Positions 34,501 to 40,942 of a DNA stretch of 64,000 bases are shown piece by piece. Location of the stretch: contig JBAQCU010000020.1 of the NCBI GenBank assembly GCA_049294435.1, positions 61,311 through 125,310 on the forward strand, written 5' to 3'. Each line of letters begins with the position of its first letter. The first letter of the stretch is position 1. This stretch comes from UBA1550 sp049294435. Its GTDB lineage: Bacteria > Patescibacteriota > Minisyncoccia > Phycocordibacterales > UBA1550. The translations under genes were made by a program, and so were the position numbers. Under the pieces are notes generated by a model. The model was not told the DNA's origin. It did not search any database and saw nothing but the letters and a program-made list of their open reading frames with translations.

Positions 34501-34714
34501 CATACACTCAATTATTACTAAAAAAGGAGACAAAATGGCATTCGTAAAATTAACCGATATGACAGGCACGCTTGAGCTCGTTATTTTTCCCGAGGCGCTC
34601 TTCACCCACAAAGAATTCTTTGAAACTCCCGACAGGTGCATCAAAGTAAAAGGAAAAATCTCTGAGCGTAACGGCGAAAAAACGCTGATTGTGGAGAGGG
34701 TGAAGGAGTTGTAA
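31526..34714 (+). CDS. dnaE: DNA polymerase III subunit alpha
   Basis: 1062 aa. The N-terminal PHP domain starts HLHTHSHYSLLDG and has GLTDHGNMYGA. The polymerase core includes the catalytic PDIDMDYADNRRDEVI, and the fingers/tower region YRPGPMEMIPEYIKRK and VITYQDDVMMIA. A helix-hairpin-helix and a C-terminal OB fold (AFVKLTDMTGTLELVIFPEA) follow. It is the replicative polymerase of DnaE1 type. No intein. No Shine-Dalgarno sequence. Confidence 0.98.
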   Translation: MSEPKFIHLHTHSHYSLLDGLSKVGDMVKLAKHHGMNAIGLTDHGNMYGAIEFYKTCKSNGIKPIIGVEAYITPGSRHDKRPGIDTTRYHLTLLAKNATGYKNLVRLVTLSQLEGYYYKPRMDKEILRKHSDGIICLSGCFGSEISRAFRNRDRDEAERVALEHQEIFGKENYFLEIMHHPGVPGIEEVRNGIIALGKKLSIPLVATQDSHYLRSDDQRAHETLLAIQTNGDLNDENRFSMASDDFSFIDTERALGYFASTPEAVWNTQKIADMCDIKLKLGSWVFPDFKIPEGTTYDKELRRLAYEGILVRGLSPDDKGVTDRLEYELKVICDKGYAPYFLVVADLLRFANENGILTTVRGSVAGSITTYLLKITHVNPLEYKLPFERFLNPERPSAPDIDMDYADNRRDEVINYAREKYGADHVAQIGTFGTMMARGAVRDVARALGHPYVIGDKISRLIPEGSQGFPMTIDTALKMIPELADLYKNDATTTEIIDLAKKLEGCVRHISVHAAGVVISPVPLIDFVPTQLDPKGGKIITQYDMHAVEDAGLLKFDFLGIRNLSILGDAIRLVKERHGVAIDIENIPLDDLLTFAMLARGETMGLFQLNGSGMTRYLKELQPSTIHDINAMVALYRPGPMEMIPEYIKRKHNPSLVSYLDPRMKEILAMSYGVITYQDDVMMIAIKLAGYSWLDADKLRKAMGKKIPAEMQSQKEKLLKGFVDGGLTEKKAQELWLLIEPFAAYGFNKAHAASYGRLAYQTAYMKANYPIEYMTAILTAESGDTEKIAEIITECKRMKLPVLPPDINASYGGFTVVESNGNQEIRFGLYTIKNLGTDISDAIIAERGGKFAFTSFSDFLERIRHKNLNKKSLESLIKAGAMDAFGERGTMLANMEEALEYNKAQGKEMSGQESLFGIMSDQSSVPVLRLKPSDPVAKRDRLIWEKELLGLYVSGHPLDDHRAKLDSIGTTIESVKTLRDGMPAVAGGIVEHIHSIITKKGDKMAFVKLTDMTGTLELVIFPEALFTHKEFFETPDRCIKVKGKISERNGEKTLIVERVKEL

Positions 34715-34718
34715 TTTT

Positions 34719-34768
34719 CCCAACTGTCATATAAGAGATGCTGTAGCATCTCTTATATGACAGTTGGG
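34719..34768. repeat. Perfect 23-bp hairpin after dnaE
   Basis: CCCAACTGTCATATAAGAGA continues to GATGC, with loop TGTA and a perfect inverse. It begins 4 nt after the dnaE stop. There is no U-tract on the plus strand, so it is not a standard terminator; it could protect or process the 3' end (an RNase III-type substrate). Confidence 0.85.
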
Positions 34769-34772
34769 GAAT

Positions 34773-34802
34773 AAAAAAACCGGTCGCCCTTTCGGAACGA
34801 CC
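34773..34802 (-). terminator. Terminator of the 107-aa gene
   Basis: GGTCGTTCC-GAAA-GGGCGACC then GGTTTTTTTA on the minus strand. Confidence 0.82.
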
Positions 34803-34818
34803 AGCTTTGACAATTAAT

Positions 34819-35142
34819 CTACACTTTATTTTTTACATATGCTTCCCCAGCGTGGAACCCCATTCGAAAAATTTCTTCGAGAATGTTAATAATTGCGGGG
34901 TCTTCTGGCAACAAAGAATCCAATGCCTTAATAGCATTTATACCAGCTATAGCTAGTGTATCAGTACCAACATCCAAATGTCCAGCAAAGGCAATGTCTT
35001 TTGACTCTACTGAGTGACAGGCCCACATGTCACTTTTCAAATCCTCCAGATCATTCCAAAAAGAAAAATCTACAATAAGGTGTCGATGAACTGATCCACC
35101 ATCATTAGGTAAATATGCTGCAACAATTGCTGGTTTTTCCAT
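34819..35142 (-). CDS. Hypothetical protein
   Basis: 107 aa, not recognised. It looks like a soluble alpha/beta domain (HRHLIVDFSFWNDLEDLK, GTDTLAIAGINAIKALDSL). AAAGGAGG precedes the ATG and a strong promoter lies upstream. It is a stand-alone gene with promoter, ribosome site and terminator, like the other orphan small genes here. Confidence 0.65.
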   Translation of the reverse strand: MEKPAIVAAYLPNDGGSVHRHLIVDFSFWNDLEDLKSDMWACHSVESKDIAFAGHLDVGTDTLAIAGINAIKALDSLLPEDPAIINILEEIFRMGFHAGEAYVKNKV

Positions 35143-35204
35143 CTTGAACCCTCCTTTGTTTGTGTTAAAAAATAACCACTTCCATACCGCGTGGAATCTC
35201 TAAT

Positions 35205-35233
35205 ATTATAGCAGGTTTGATTTAAAAAGTCAA
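35205..35233 (-). promoter_or_regulatory. Promoter of the 107-aa gene
   Basis: TTGACT (35228-35233), 17-nt spacer, perfect TATAAT (35205-35210), giving a ~55-nt leader with a strong ribosome site. It is divergent from the thrS promoter. Confidence 0.85.
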
Positions 35234-35247
35234 TACCTTAAAAACCC

Positions 35248-35275
35248 TTTGAAAATGAGCGGAAAATGGTAGAAT
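35248..35275 (+). promoter_or_regulatory. thrS promoter
   Basis: TTTGAA (35248-35253), 16-nt spacer, TAGAAT (35270-35275), 8 nt before the thrS ATG. Confidence 0.55.
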
Positions 35276-35283
35276 AGGACGAT

Positions 35284-37053
35284 ATGAAAAACGAAGCCGA
35301 GGACACCAATCTCCATAATATCCGCCACTCCCTTGCGCACTTGCTCGCTATTGCGGTGCTTGAAAAGGACCCGAACGCAAAGCTCGGTATCGGGCCGGTA
35401 ATTGAAAACGGTTTTTACTATGACTTTGAATTTTCAAACGGCTACACCCCTACCCCCGAGGACCTGAAGGGTTTTGAAAAGGCGATGCGTAAAATGGTGA
35501 ACAAAGGTCTTCCTTTTGAAGGGCGCGCCGTATCGGTGGATGAAGCAAAAAAGATGTTTGAGGGACAGCCATACAAAGCGGAGCTCATAAATGAATTTGC
35601 TGATGAAGGAAAAGATTTAACACTCTATAAGACTGGCGACTTCACTGACCTCTGCAAAGGCGGGCACGTAGAAAATACAAAAGAAATCCCTGCGGATGCA
35701 TTTACCATCACGCACACTGCAGGCGCATACTGGCGTGGAAGCGAAAAAAATCCGATGCTCACCCGCATCTACGGTCTCGCATTTGAAAGTGGCGAGGCTC
35801 TTGATGCGTACAAACTTCAAATTGAGGAAGCAAAAAAGCGCGACCACCGAAAGCTCGGCAAGGAGCTTGGACTTTTTACATTTTCTGAGCTAGTAGGTCC
35901 TGGTCTTCCTCTCTGGACACCAAAAGGCACAATGATTCGAGAGCTCCTGAACGACTATGTGTGGGAGCTCCGCAAAGCGCGCGGTTTTCAAAAAGTAACC
36001 ATTCCTCACATCACAAAAAAAGATCTTTACGAGACGTCGGGACACTGGAAGAAATTTGCTGATGAACTTTTTAAGATTACCACGCGCGAAGGGCACGAGT
36101 ATGCAATGAAGCCCATGAATTGCCCCCACCATACGCAGATTTTTGCATGCGAACAACGAAGCTACCGAAACATGCCACAGCGCTACTGCGAGACAACCAT
36201 GGTGTACCGCGACGAACAGTCCGGTGAACTATCGGGACTTTCTCGCGTACTCTCAATCACTCAGGACGATGCACACGTATTTTGTCGCGAAACACAGATA
36301 GAACAGGAGATTTTTGCTATCTGGGATATCATTGATACTTTCTATAAAACGTTTGGCTTTGAAAATATGCAGGTACGGTTCTCACGTCACGACCCTGAAA
36401 CTTTTGAGAAATATCTTGGTACAAAGGAGGTTTGGGATAAGGCTGAATCAGCAATTGATGGCCTTCTAAAAAAACGCGGTATTGAAAACTATATCGACGG
36501 AAAAGGAGAAGCCGCAATGTATGGCCCGAAGATTGATTTCATTACGAAAGACTCTATCGGTCGCACACTTCAGGTTGCAACTATTCAGCTCGACTTCAAC
36601 CAACCAGCTAGTTTTGATCTTGTGTGTATGAACGAGAAGGGAGAAAAAGAGCAGGTGGTGATGGTTCACTGCGCAATCATGGGTTCTATCGAACGCTTTA
36701 TGTCTACGCTTATAGAACATACTGCTGGTGCCTTCCCACTGTGGCTTTCACCAGTGCAGGTAAAAATTCTTCCTATTAGCGAAAAGTTCGTGGACTATGC
36801 TGAGAAAGTTCGGGGGGAGCTTGTGGGCGCTGGTATCCGTGTAGAGCTTGATGATTCCAATGAATCACTTGGTAAGCGTATACGAGTGGCAAAAACAGAA
36901 AAAGTTCCGTACATTCTTGTCCTCGGCGAAAAAGAGGCTGAAGAGGGTACTGTAACTGCAGAGCGTCGCGATGGCGGACATTTAGACGCTTTACCTATTG
37001 CTGAATTTTTGGCAATCGCGAAACGCGAGATTGATACAAAAGAAATCTGGTAA
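35284..37053 (+). CDS. thrS: Threonyl-tRNA synthetase without TGS domain
   Basis: 589 aa. It starts directly in the editing region (NIRHSLAHLLAIAVLEKDP) and so lacks the ~60-residue N-terminal TGS domain of E. coli ThrRS. The class II core has motif 2 (VYRDEQSGELSGLSRVLSI), FTITHTAGAYWRGSEKNPML in the editing domain, and motif 3 (CAIMGSIERFMSTLIEH). The anticodon-binding domain closes the chain. A zinc site is indicated by MNCPHH. It charges tRNA-Thr; a tRNA-Thr(UGU) gene is in this window. Confidence 0.97.
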   Translation: MKNEAEDTNLHNIRHSLAHLLAIAVLEKDPNAKLGIGPVIENGFYYDFEFSNGYTPTPEDLKGFEKAMRKMVNKGLPFEGRAVSVDEAKKMFEGQPYKAELINEFADEGKDLTLYKTGDFTDLCKGGHVENTKEIPADAFTITHTAGAYWRGSEKNPMLTRIYGLAFESGEALDAYKLQIEEAKKRDHRKLGKELGLFTFSELVGPGLPLWTPKGTMIRELLNDYVWELRKARGFQKVTIPHITKKDLYETSGHWKKFADELFKITTREGHEYAMKPMNCPHHTQIFACEQRSYRNMPQRYCETTMVYRDEQSGELSGLSRVLSITQDDAHVFCRETQIEQEIFAIWDIIDTFYKTFGFENMQVRFSRHDPETFEKYLGTKEVWDKAESAIDGLLKKRGIENYIDGKGEAAMYGPKIDFITKDSIGRTLQVATIQLDFNQPASFDLVCMNEKGEKEQVVMVHCAIMGSIERFMSTLIEHTAGAFPLWLSPVQVKILPISEKFVDYAEKVRGELVGAGIRVELDDSNESLGKRIRVAKTEKVPYILVLGEKEAEEGTVTAERRDGGHLDALPIAEFLAIAKREIDTKEIW

Positions 37054-37055
37054 AG

Positions 37056-37091
37056 AAAAAAGAGCGACATCATAGAATGTCGCTCTTTTTT
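37056..37091. terminator. Bidirectional terminator between thrS and the 79-aa gene
   Basis: AAAAAAGAGCGACAT / ATGTCGCTCTTTTTT, a 15-bp stem with T-runs in both directions between convergent genes. Confidence 0.92.
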
Positions 37092-37099
37092 CTTTTACT

Positions 37100-37339
37100 T
37101 TACTTCTTGCACATACCACAATTCGCTCCCTCACATTTATGAGAGTCTCCCTTGCCGCACGAGTTACACTTTCCACCAATAGCGCAAACCATTGAATGGT
37201 TCACGTATTTTAATGAAAGACCTATTACGATGAGAAGGACTGGCCAAATAATGCTCCAGTCAACGATGCGGATAATCCCAAGACCTTTCAAAAAAGCTAC
37301 AACACCAACCCATACCAATACAATACCTGCTATTTTCAT
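37100..37339 (-). CDS. Small membrane protein with Cys-rich tail
   Basis: 79 aa. Two membrane segments (IAGIVLVWVGVVAFLKGLGI, IIWPVLLIVIGLSL) resemble the LiaF/DUF5668 transmembrane pattern. The C-terminus CAIGGKCNSCGKGDSHKCEG and CGMCKK has seven cysteines plus a histidine, suggesting metal binding. Function unknown. Confidence 0.65.
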   Translation of the reverse strand: MKIAGIVLVWVGVVAFLKGLGIIRIVDWSIIWPVLLIVIGLSLKYVNHSMVCAIGGKCNSCGKGDSHKCEGANCGMCKK

Positions 37340-37387
37340 ATTTAAAAAAATTAATTACTAATGACTTGATTGTATCACCCGTGACAG

Positions 37388-37519
37388 TTATTTTGCAATA
37401 CTGACAGCAACATCATTTACAGGCGCCTCTGGCGCAACTGCTGACTTTTTCCCAAAGAAAAAACCAATCCAGATTGCGAGAGCGATTGCAATAATAGCTA
37501 GAATGTATTTTTTAATCAT
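37388..37519 (-). CDS. 43-aa membrane-anchored peptide
   Basis: MIKKYILAIIAIALAIWIGF starts a single membrane helix, followed by FGKKSAVAPEAPVNDVAVS. The ATG is 6 nt after TATACT with TTGTCA 17 nt further up (37526-37554), the leaderless layout seen in other genes, which supports it as real. Function unknown. Confidence 0.6.
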   Translation of the reverse strand: MIKKYILAIIAIALAIWIGFFFGKKSAVAPEAPVNDVAVSIAK

Positions 37520-37554
37520 GTATCCAGTATATGATTATAAGTCAAAAATGACAA

Positions 37555-37739
37555 CAATGGCTAATATCAGTAGTTTCCCCCGTATTTGCATTCCAACCTC
37601 AGAGCGAGCTAAATTGGTTTTTAGGGGGTTTTGAGCGCGACGGCGCGAAAACTTCAGACTTTTTTAAGCTTCAAAAAAGTCATACCTGACTTAGCAAAGT
37701 CATCCTGGGGGCATAGAAAAAGAATTTAGCGAGCGGTCT
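37555..37739. other. gyrB 3' intergenic stretch
   Basis: About 185 nt without a credible gene. A hairpin GACTTTTTT / AAAAAAGTC lies near 37648-37672 and may terminate gyrB transcripts. Nothing else is recognised. Confidence 0.4.
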
Positions 37740-39812
37740 TTACGCATCAATATTTGCCATCTTTGCGTTAGACTGAATAAAAGACTTGCGCGCTGAAACG
37801 TCTTCACCCATTAAAACATCAAATGTCTTGTCTGCATCTACGGCGTCATCAATGGTAACTTGTTTCAAAATACGAGACTTTGGATCCATCGTTGTTTCCC
37901 ACAGCTCCTCTGGGTTCATTTCTCCGAGACCTTTGTATCTCTGTAGAGAAATCTTCGGAGTTTTCTTTTTTCCGCCTGTTTCTATTTCCTCCTCTCCTTC
38001 CGCGTCAGTCCGCGTCTCGTCCGCATCGTTCTGCGTCTCTCCTTCATCTACGACTTCGAGTAAACTTACATCCTTTCCAAGGAACGCAATTTTCTCTTCT
38101 TCGCTGTATGCATAGCTAATTTCTTTTCCACGCTTAATCTTATAAAGTGGCGGTTGAGCGATATAGATGTATCCCCCTTCAATGACCTGTTTAAAGTATC
38201 GGTAAAAAAGAGTAAGTAGAAGAGCGCGAATATGAGCGCCGTCAACGTCTGCATCTGTTGCTATGATAATTTTATGATAGCGAAGTTTCGACATATCAAA
38301 CACGTCGCCAATACCAACACCGAGAGCAATAACGAGCGATTTGATTTCGTTTGACTCAAGCATACGGTCCAAACGCGCGCGCTCTACGTTCAAAATCTTA
38401 CCCTTTAGTGGCAGAATCGCTTGCGTCTTTCTATCACGCCCTTGCTTTGATGAACCGCCTGCAGAATCTCCCTCTACGATAAATAGCTCCGAGTCCTCTG
38501 CCTTGTTGGTCGTGCAGTCTGCGAGCTTGCCCGGGAGAGTGAGCCCCTCGAGCGCGCCTTTGCGGAGCACGCTGTCCTTTGCGGCTTTTGCGGCCTTGCG
38601 CGCGCGTAAAGCGAGGATTACCTTATTTACAATTGCACGGCCATCGTCTGGGTTCTCTTCGAGGAACATTCCGAGTGCCTCACCAAAAACCTTTTCAACA
38701 GCGCCACGCGCTTCCACAGAGCCAAGTTTCCCTTTTGTTTGCCCTTCAAATTGGATCTCACGCATCTTTACAGAGATAGCGCATGTTAGGCCCTCGCGCA
38801 CATCGTCAGCTGTAAAATTTTCATCAGCCTCCTTGAGAAAATTATTTTTTCTCGCGTAATCATTGATCCGACGCGTGAGCGCAGTACGAAAACCAGTGAC
38901 GTGAGTACCGCCTTCTTGATTGTAAATGTTGTTTGCAAATGCGAGCTCGCGAGATGAGATGTCGTCAATATACTGAAAAGCAACTTCTACCATCACACTA
39001 TCCATTTCTTTTTCAACATAACAAATATTTTTGTGTACGGGTTTTTGATGCTGGTTGTAAAAACGCACAAGCGACACAAGACCTCCATCAAAGTAGAATG
39101 ACATTGAAGGAACTTCAAGCTGGAAGTCCGCAAGGAACACCTCGTTATCCAGCTTCAATTTGTCTTCTGATTTTCTTGCATCTATGATGACAATCTGAAG
39201 GCCCTTTACGAGATACGCTTGCTGACGAAGATGGTTAATAATTTGATTCCAGTTCCAACCCATCTCCTTAAAGATAAGTTCGTCCGGTTCAAATGTAACA
39301 ATAGTGCCATGAAATTTCGTGGTGCCAACTTTTTTCACCGCGGACTTTCTTTTGCCACGCTCGTACTCCTGCATATGAATTGCGCCGTCGCGATGTACCT
39401 CTACTTTTGTAAATACAGAGAGCGCATTTACCACTGACGCGCCGACACCATGGAGTCCTCCAGAAACTTTATAGCTCGTTCCTTCAAACTTTCCTCCCGC
39501 GTGGAGTGTCGTCATAATTGTTTCAAGAGCTGAAACTTTTGTTTTGGAGTGAATGTCTGTTGGAATACCGCGACCGTTGTCCACCACACGCACACGGTTG
39601 CCTGGGAGAAGCGCTACCTCAATATAATCGGCAAAACCACCCATCGCCTCATCGCGCGAGTTGTCAAAAATCTCCCAAATGAGGTGGTGAAGCCCCTCCG
39701 GCCCCGTGGAGCCAATATACATACCCGGACGCTTACGCACAGGCTCAAGCCCTTCAAGGACGACGATATCCTCTGCTCCGTATCCTTCGGTTTTTTCGTC
39801 TTTTTTTGCCAT
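37740..39812 (-). CDS. gyrB: DNA gyrase subunit B
   Basis: 690 aa. The GHKL ATPase shows EIFDNSRDEAMGG, DNGRGIPTD and GGLHGVGASVVNALS. The TOPRIM domain has ELFIVEGDSAGGSSKQGRD and IIATDADVDGAHIRALLLT. An acidic insert (EGETQNDADETRTDAEGEEE) lies in the C-terminal half, where canonical GyrB is less charged. The family ending QRYKGLGEMNPEELWETTMD is present. It could be ParE in name, but the motifs favour GyrB. The ATG lacks a ribosome site; TATAAT lies at 39845-39850. Confidence 0.93.
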   Translation of the reverse strand: MAKKDEKTEGYGAEDIVVLEGLEPVRKRPGMYIGSTGPEGLHHLIWEIFDNSRDEAMGGFADYIEVALLPGNRVRVVDNGRGIPTDIHSKTKVSALETIMTTLHAGGKFEGTSYKVSGGLHGVGASVVNALSVFTKVEVHRDGAIHMQEYERGKRKSAVKKVGTTKFHGTIVTFEPDELIFKEMGWNWNQIINHLRQQAYLVKGLQIVIIDARKSEDKLKLDNEVFLADFQLEVPSMSFYFDGGLVSLVRFYNQHQKPVHKNICYVEKEMDSVMVEVAFQYIDDISSRELAFANNIYNQEGGTHVTGFRTALTRRINDYARKNNFLKEADENFTADDVREGLTCAISVKMREIQFEGQTKGKLGSVEARGAVEKVFGEALGMFLEENPDDGRAIVNKVILALRARKAAKAAKDSVLRKGALEGLTLPGKLADCTTNKAEDSELFIVEGDSAGGSSKQGRDRKTQAILPLKGKILNVERARLDRMLESNEIKSLVIALGVGIGDVFDMSKLRYHKIIIATDADVDGAHIRALLLTLFYRYFKQVIEGGYIYIAQPPLYKIKRGKEISYAYSEEEKIAFLGKDVSLLEVVDEGETQNDADETRTDAEGEEEIETGGKKKTPKISLQRYKGLGEMNPEELWETTMDPKSRILKQVTIDDAVDADKTFDVLMGEDVSARKSFIQSNAKMANIDA

Positions 39813-39885
39813 AAAAATAAAAAGCTAGCGCTTTTTGTACGTCCATTATACCAAGACTTCCCTCTTTTTGCTAACGCTTAAATGC

Positions 39886-39914
39886 TTGACTTTAGATAGT
39901 AATCGTGCTATATT
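39886..39914 (+). promoter_or_regulatory. Promoter of the 75-aa gene
   Basis: TTGACT (39886-39891), 17-nt spacer, TATATT (39909-39914), followed by a ~40-nt leader with AAAGGAGAG. It is divergent from the gyrB promoter (39845-39874). Confidence 0.8.
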
Positions 39915-39961
39915 TTTAATCGTAAGTCAATGGTGGCTTACAAATACAAAGGAGAGTTAAA

Positions 39962-40189
39962 ATGTCAATAAGAATAGTTCTTACCGAAGCAGAAATGGGC
40001 GAAATCGCACTCAAATATGTTCAACGGAGAATACTGAGTGAGTCAGTGCCAATGAACACCGACAAGATTCGCAGAGAAATTGGCAATACTGCGAAAGAGC
40101 TTGGCCTCTCACCTGAAAAGGCAATACAGTTTGTTCTACAAATACTGAGTCCTGCTTTTGAAAAGGTACTTATGGACCTCGGTAAATAA
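39962..40189 (+). CDS. Small hypothetical protein
   Basis: 75 aa, predicted helical (TEAEMGEIALKYVQRRIL, EIGNTAKELGLSPEKAIQF). Not recognised; the second half resembles a short helical DNA- or RNA-binding domain only loosely. AAAGGAGAG precedes the ATG. Own promoter and terminator. Confidence 0.65.
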   Translation: MSIRIVLTEAEMGEIALKYVQRRILSESVPMNTDKIRREIGNTAKELGLSPEKAIQFVLQILSPAFEKVLMDLGK

Positions 40190-40325
40190 TAATGTACCGT
40201 AAGGCGGTAAGGTAAAGTCTCAAGACTTTCTAAAAGGGTAATTCTGGCTCCTGTGCGAAAGTACAGCAAGCGGAGAACAAGAACCTCTCCTCCCGCAATT
40301 CAGAGACACAGGCAACTGTGTCTCT
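40190..40325 (+). terminator. Structured 3' UTR ending in a terminator
   Basis: After the stop, short stems follow one another: TACCG/CGGTA, AAGTCT/AGACTT and GGAGA/TCTCC. The final AGAGACACAG-GCAA-CTGTGTCTCT followed by TTTTTATTTT (40302-40335) is a clear terminator. The 110-nt stretch before it could be an untranslated tail or a small RNA. Confidence 0.7.
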
Positions 40326-40334
40326 TTTTATTTT

Positions 40335-40865
40335 CTAGAATACCGCCATCCTGCGCCATTTTGAGCGGAAAATATCCATCGGCACAAAGAGGTTTTCGCC
40401 GTCACCTTTTTGTGTCGTATCGGAGTCGTGGTAATAAAATCCAATCGCCACGCCGTCCTTTTCTTCAAACCCTGTGAGCACAACCATATGAAATTTATCT
40501 GCCTCTTGAAACTTCTTAATTGCGGACACAATCACTGCGCGACCAGCGCGTAATTCTGAAATTAGGAAATTAATTCCCTCTTCATTTAATTCATCGTGGG
40601 TTTTTGATTCAGATTTTCGCCATTCATTTCTAGAAAGTTTTACTCCGTATTGTCGCGCAAGAGCAACAAGCCCGTCGTGCTTCCACCCGTACTCACCGTG
40701 CGCACCTATCGCGCATCCTTGCGCTATCATTTCATCCAGAGTTGGCGTTTCTTCTCCTAGCGCTTCAAGGAGCATTTTCAAACATGCTACTCCACACGCG
40801 CGCGGTTGCCACAACTCGTCTGTAACATCTAAATATTGAGAGTAATATGGAACGTTGATTTTCAT
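40335..40865 (-). CDS. C39-like cysteine peptidase
   Basis: 176 aa from MKINVPYYSQYLDV. QPRACGVACLKMLLEAL carries the likely nucleophile Cys, DKFHMVVLTGF the His and YYHDSDT the Asp of a papain/C39-type triad. No signal peptide or ABC transporter is attached, so it may be cytoplasmic or released another way. The longer frame from 40895 crosses into the hairpin spacer and is rejected. Substrate unknown. Confidence 0.75.
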   Translation of the reverse strand: MKINVPYYSQYLDVTDELWQPRACGVACLKMLLEALGEETPTLDEMIAQGCAIGAHGEYGWKHDGLVALARQYGVKLSRNEWRKSESKTHDELNEEGINFLISELRAGRAVIVSAIKKFQEADKFHMVVLTGFEEKDGVAIGFYYHDSDTTQKGDGENLFVPMDIFRSKWRRMAVF

Positions 40866-40881
40866 ATATTTTATCTTATCT

Positions 40882-40933
40882 CCCCCAGCTTTCACTAATT
40901 CTCGCTATCGCGAGAATTAGTGAAAGCTGGGGG
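40882..40933. repeat. Perfect 24-bp hairpin between pheT and the C39 gene
   Basis: CCCCCAGCTTTCACTAATTC then TCGC, loop TATC, perfect inverse ending GCTGGGGG. It starts 9 nt after the pheT stop and ends 16 nt before the C39 ATG on the minus strand, filling the spacer. Confidence 0.85.
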
Positions 40934-40942
40934 AGGAATTAA

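Noticed and set aside
39860..39960. Replication origin near gyrB
   Set aside because: No DnaA-box cluster or dnaA gene seen; the spacer is explained by divergent promoters.
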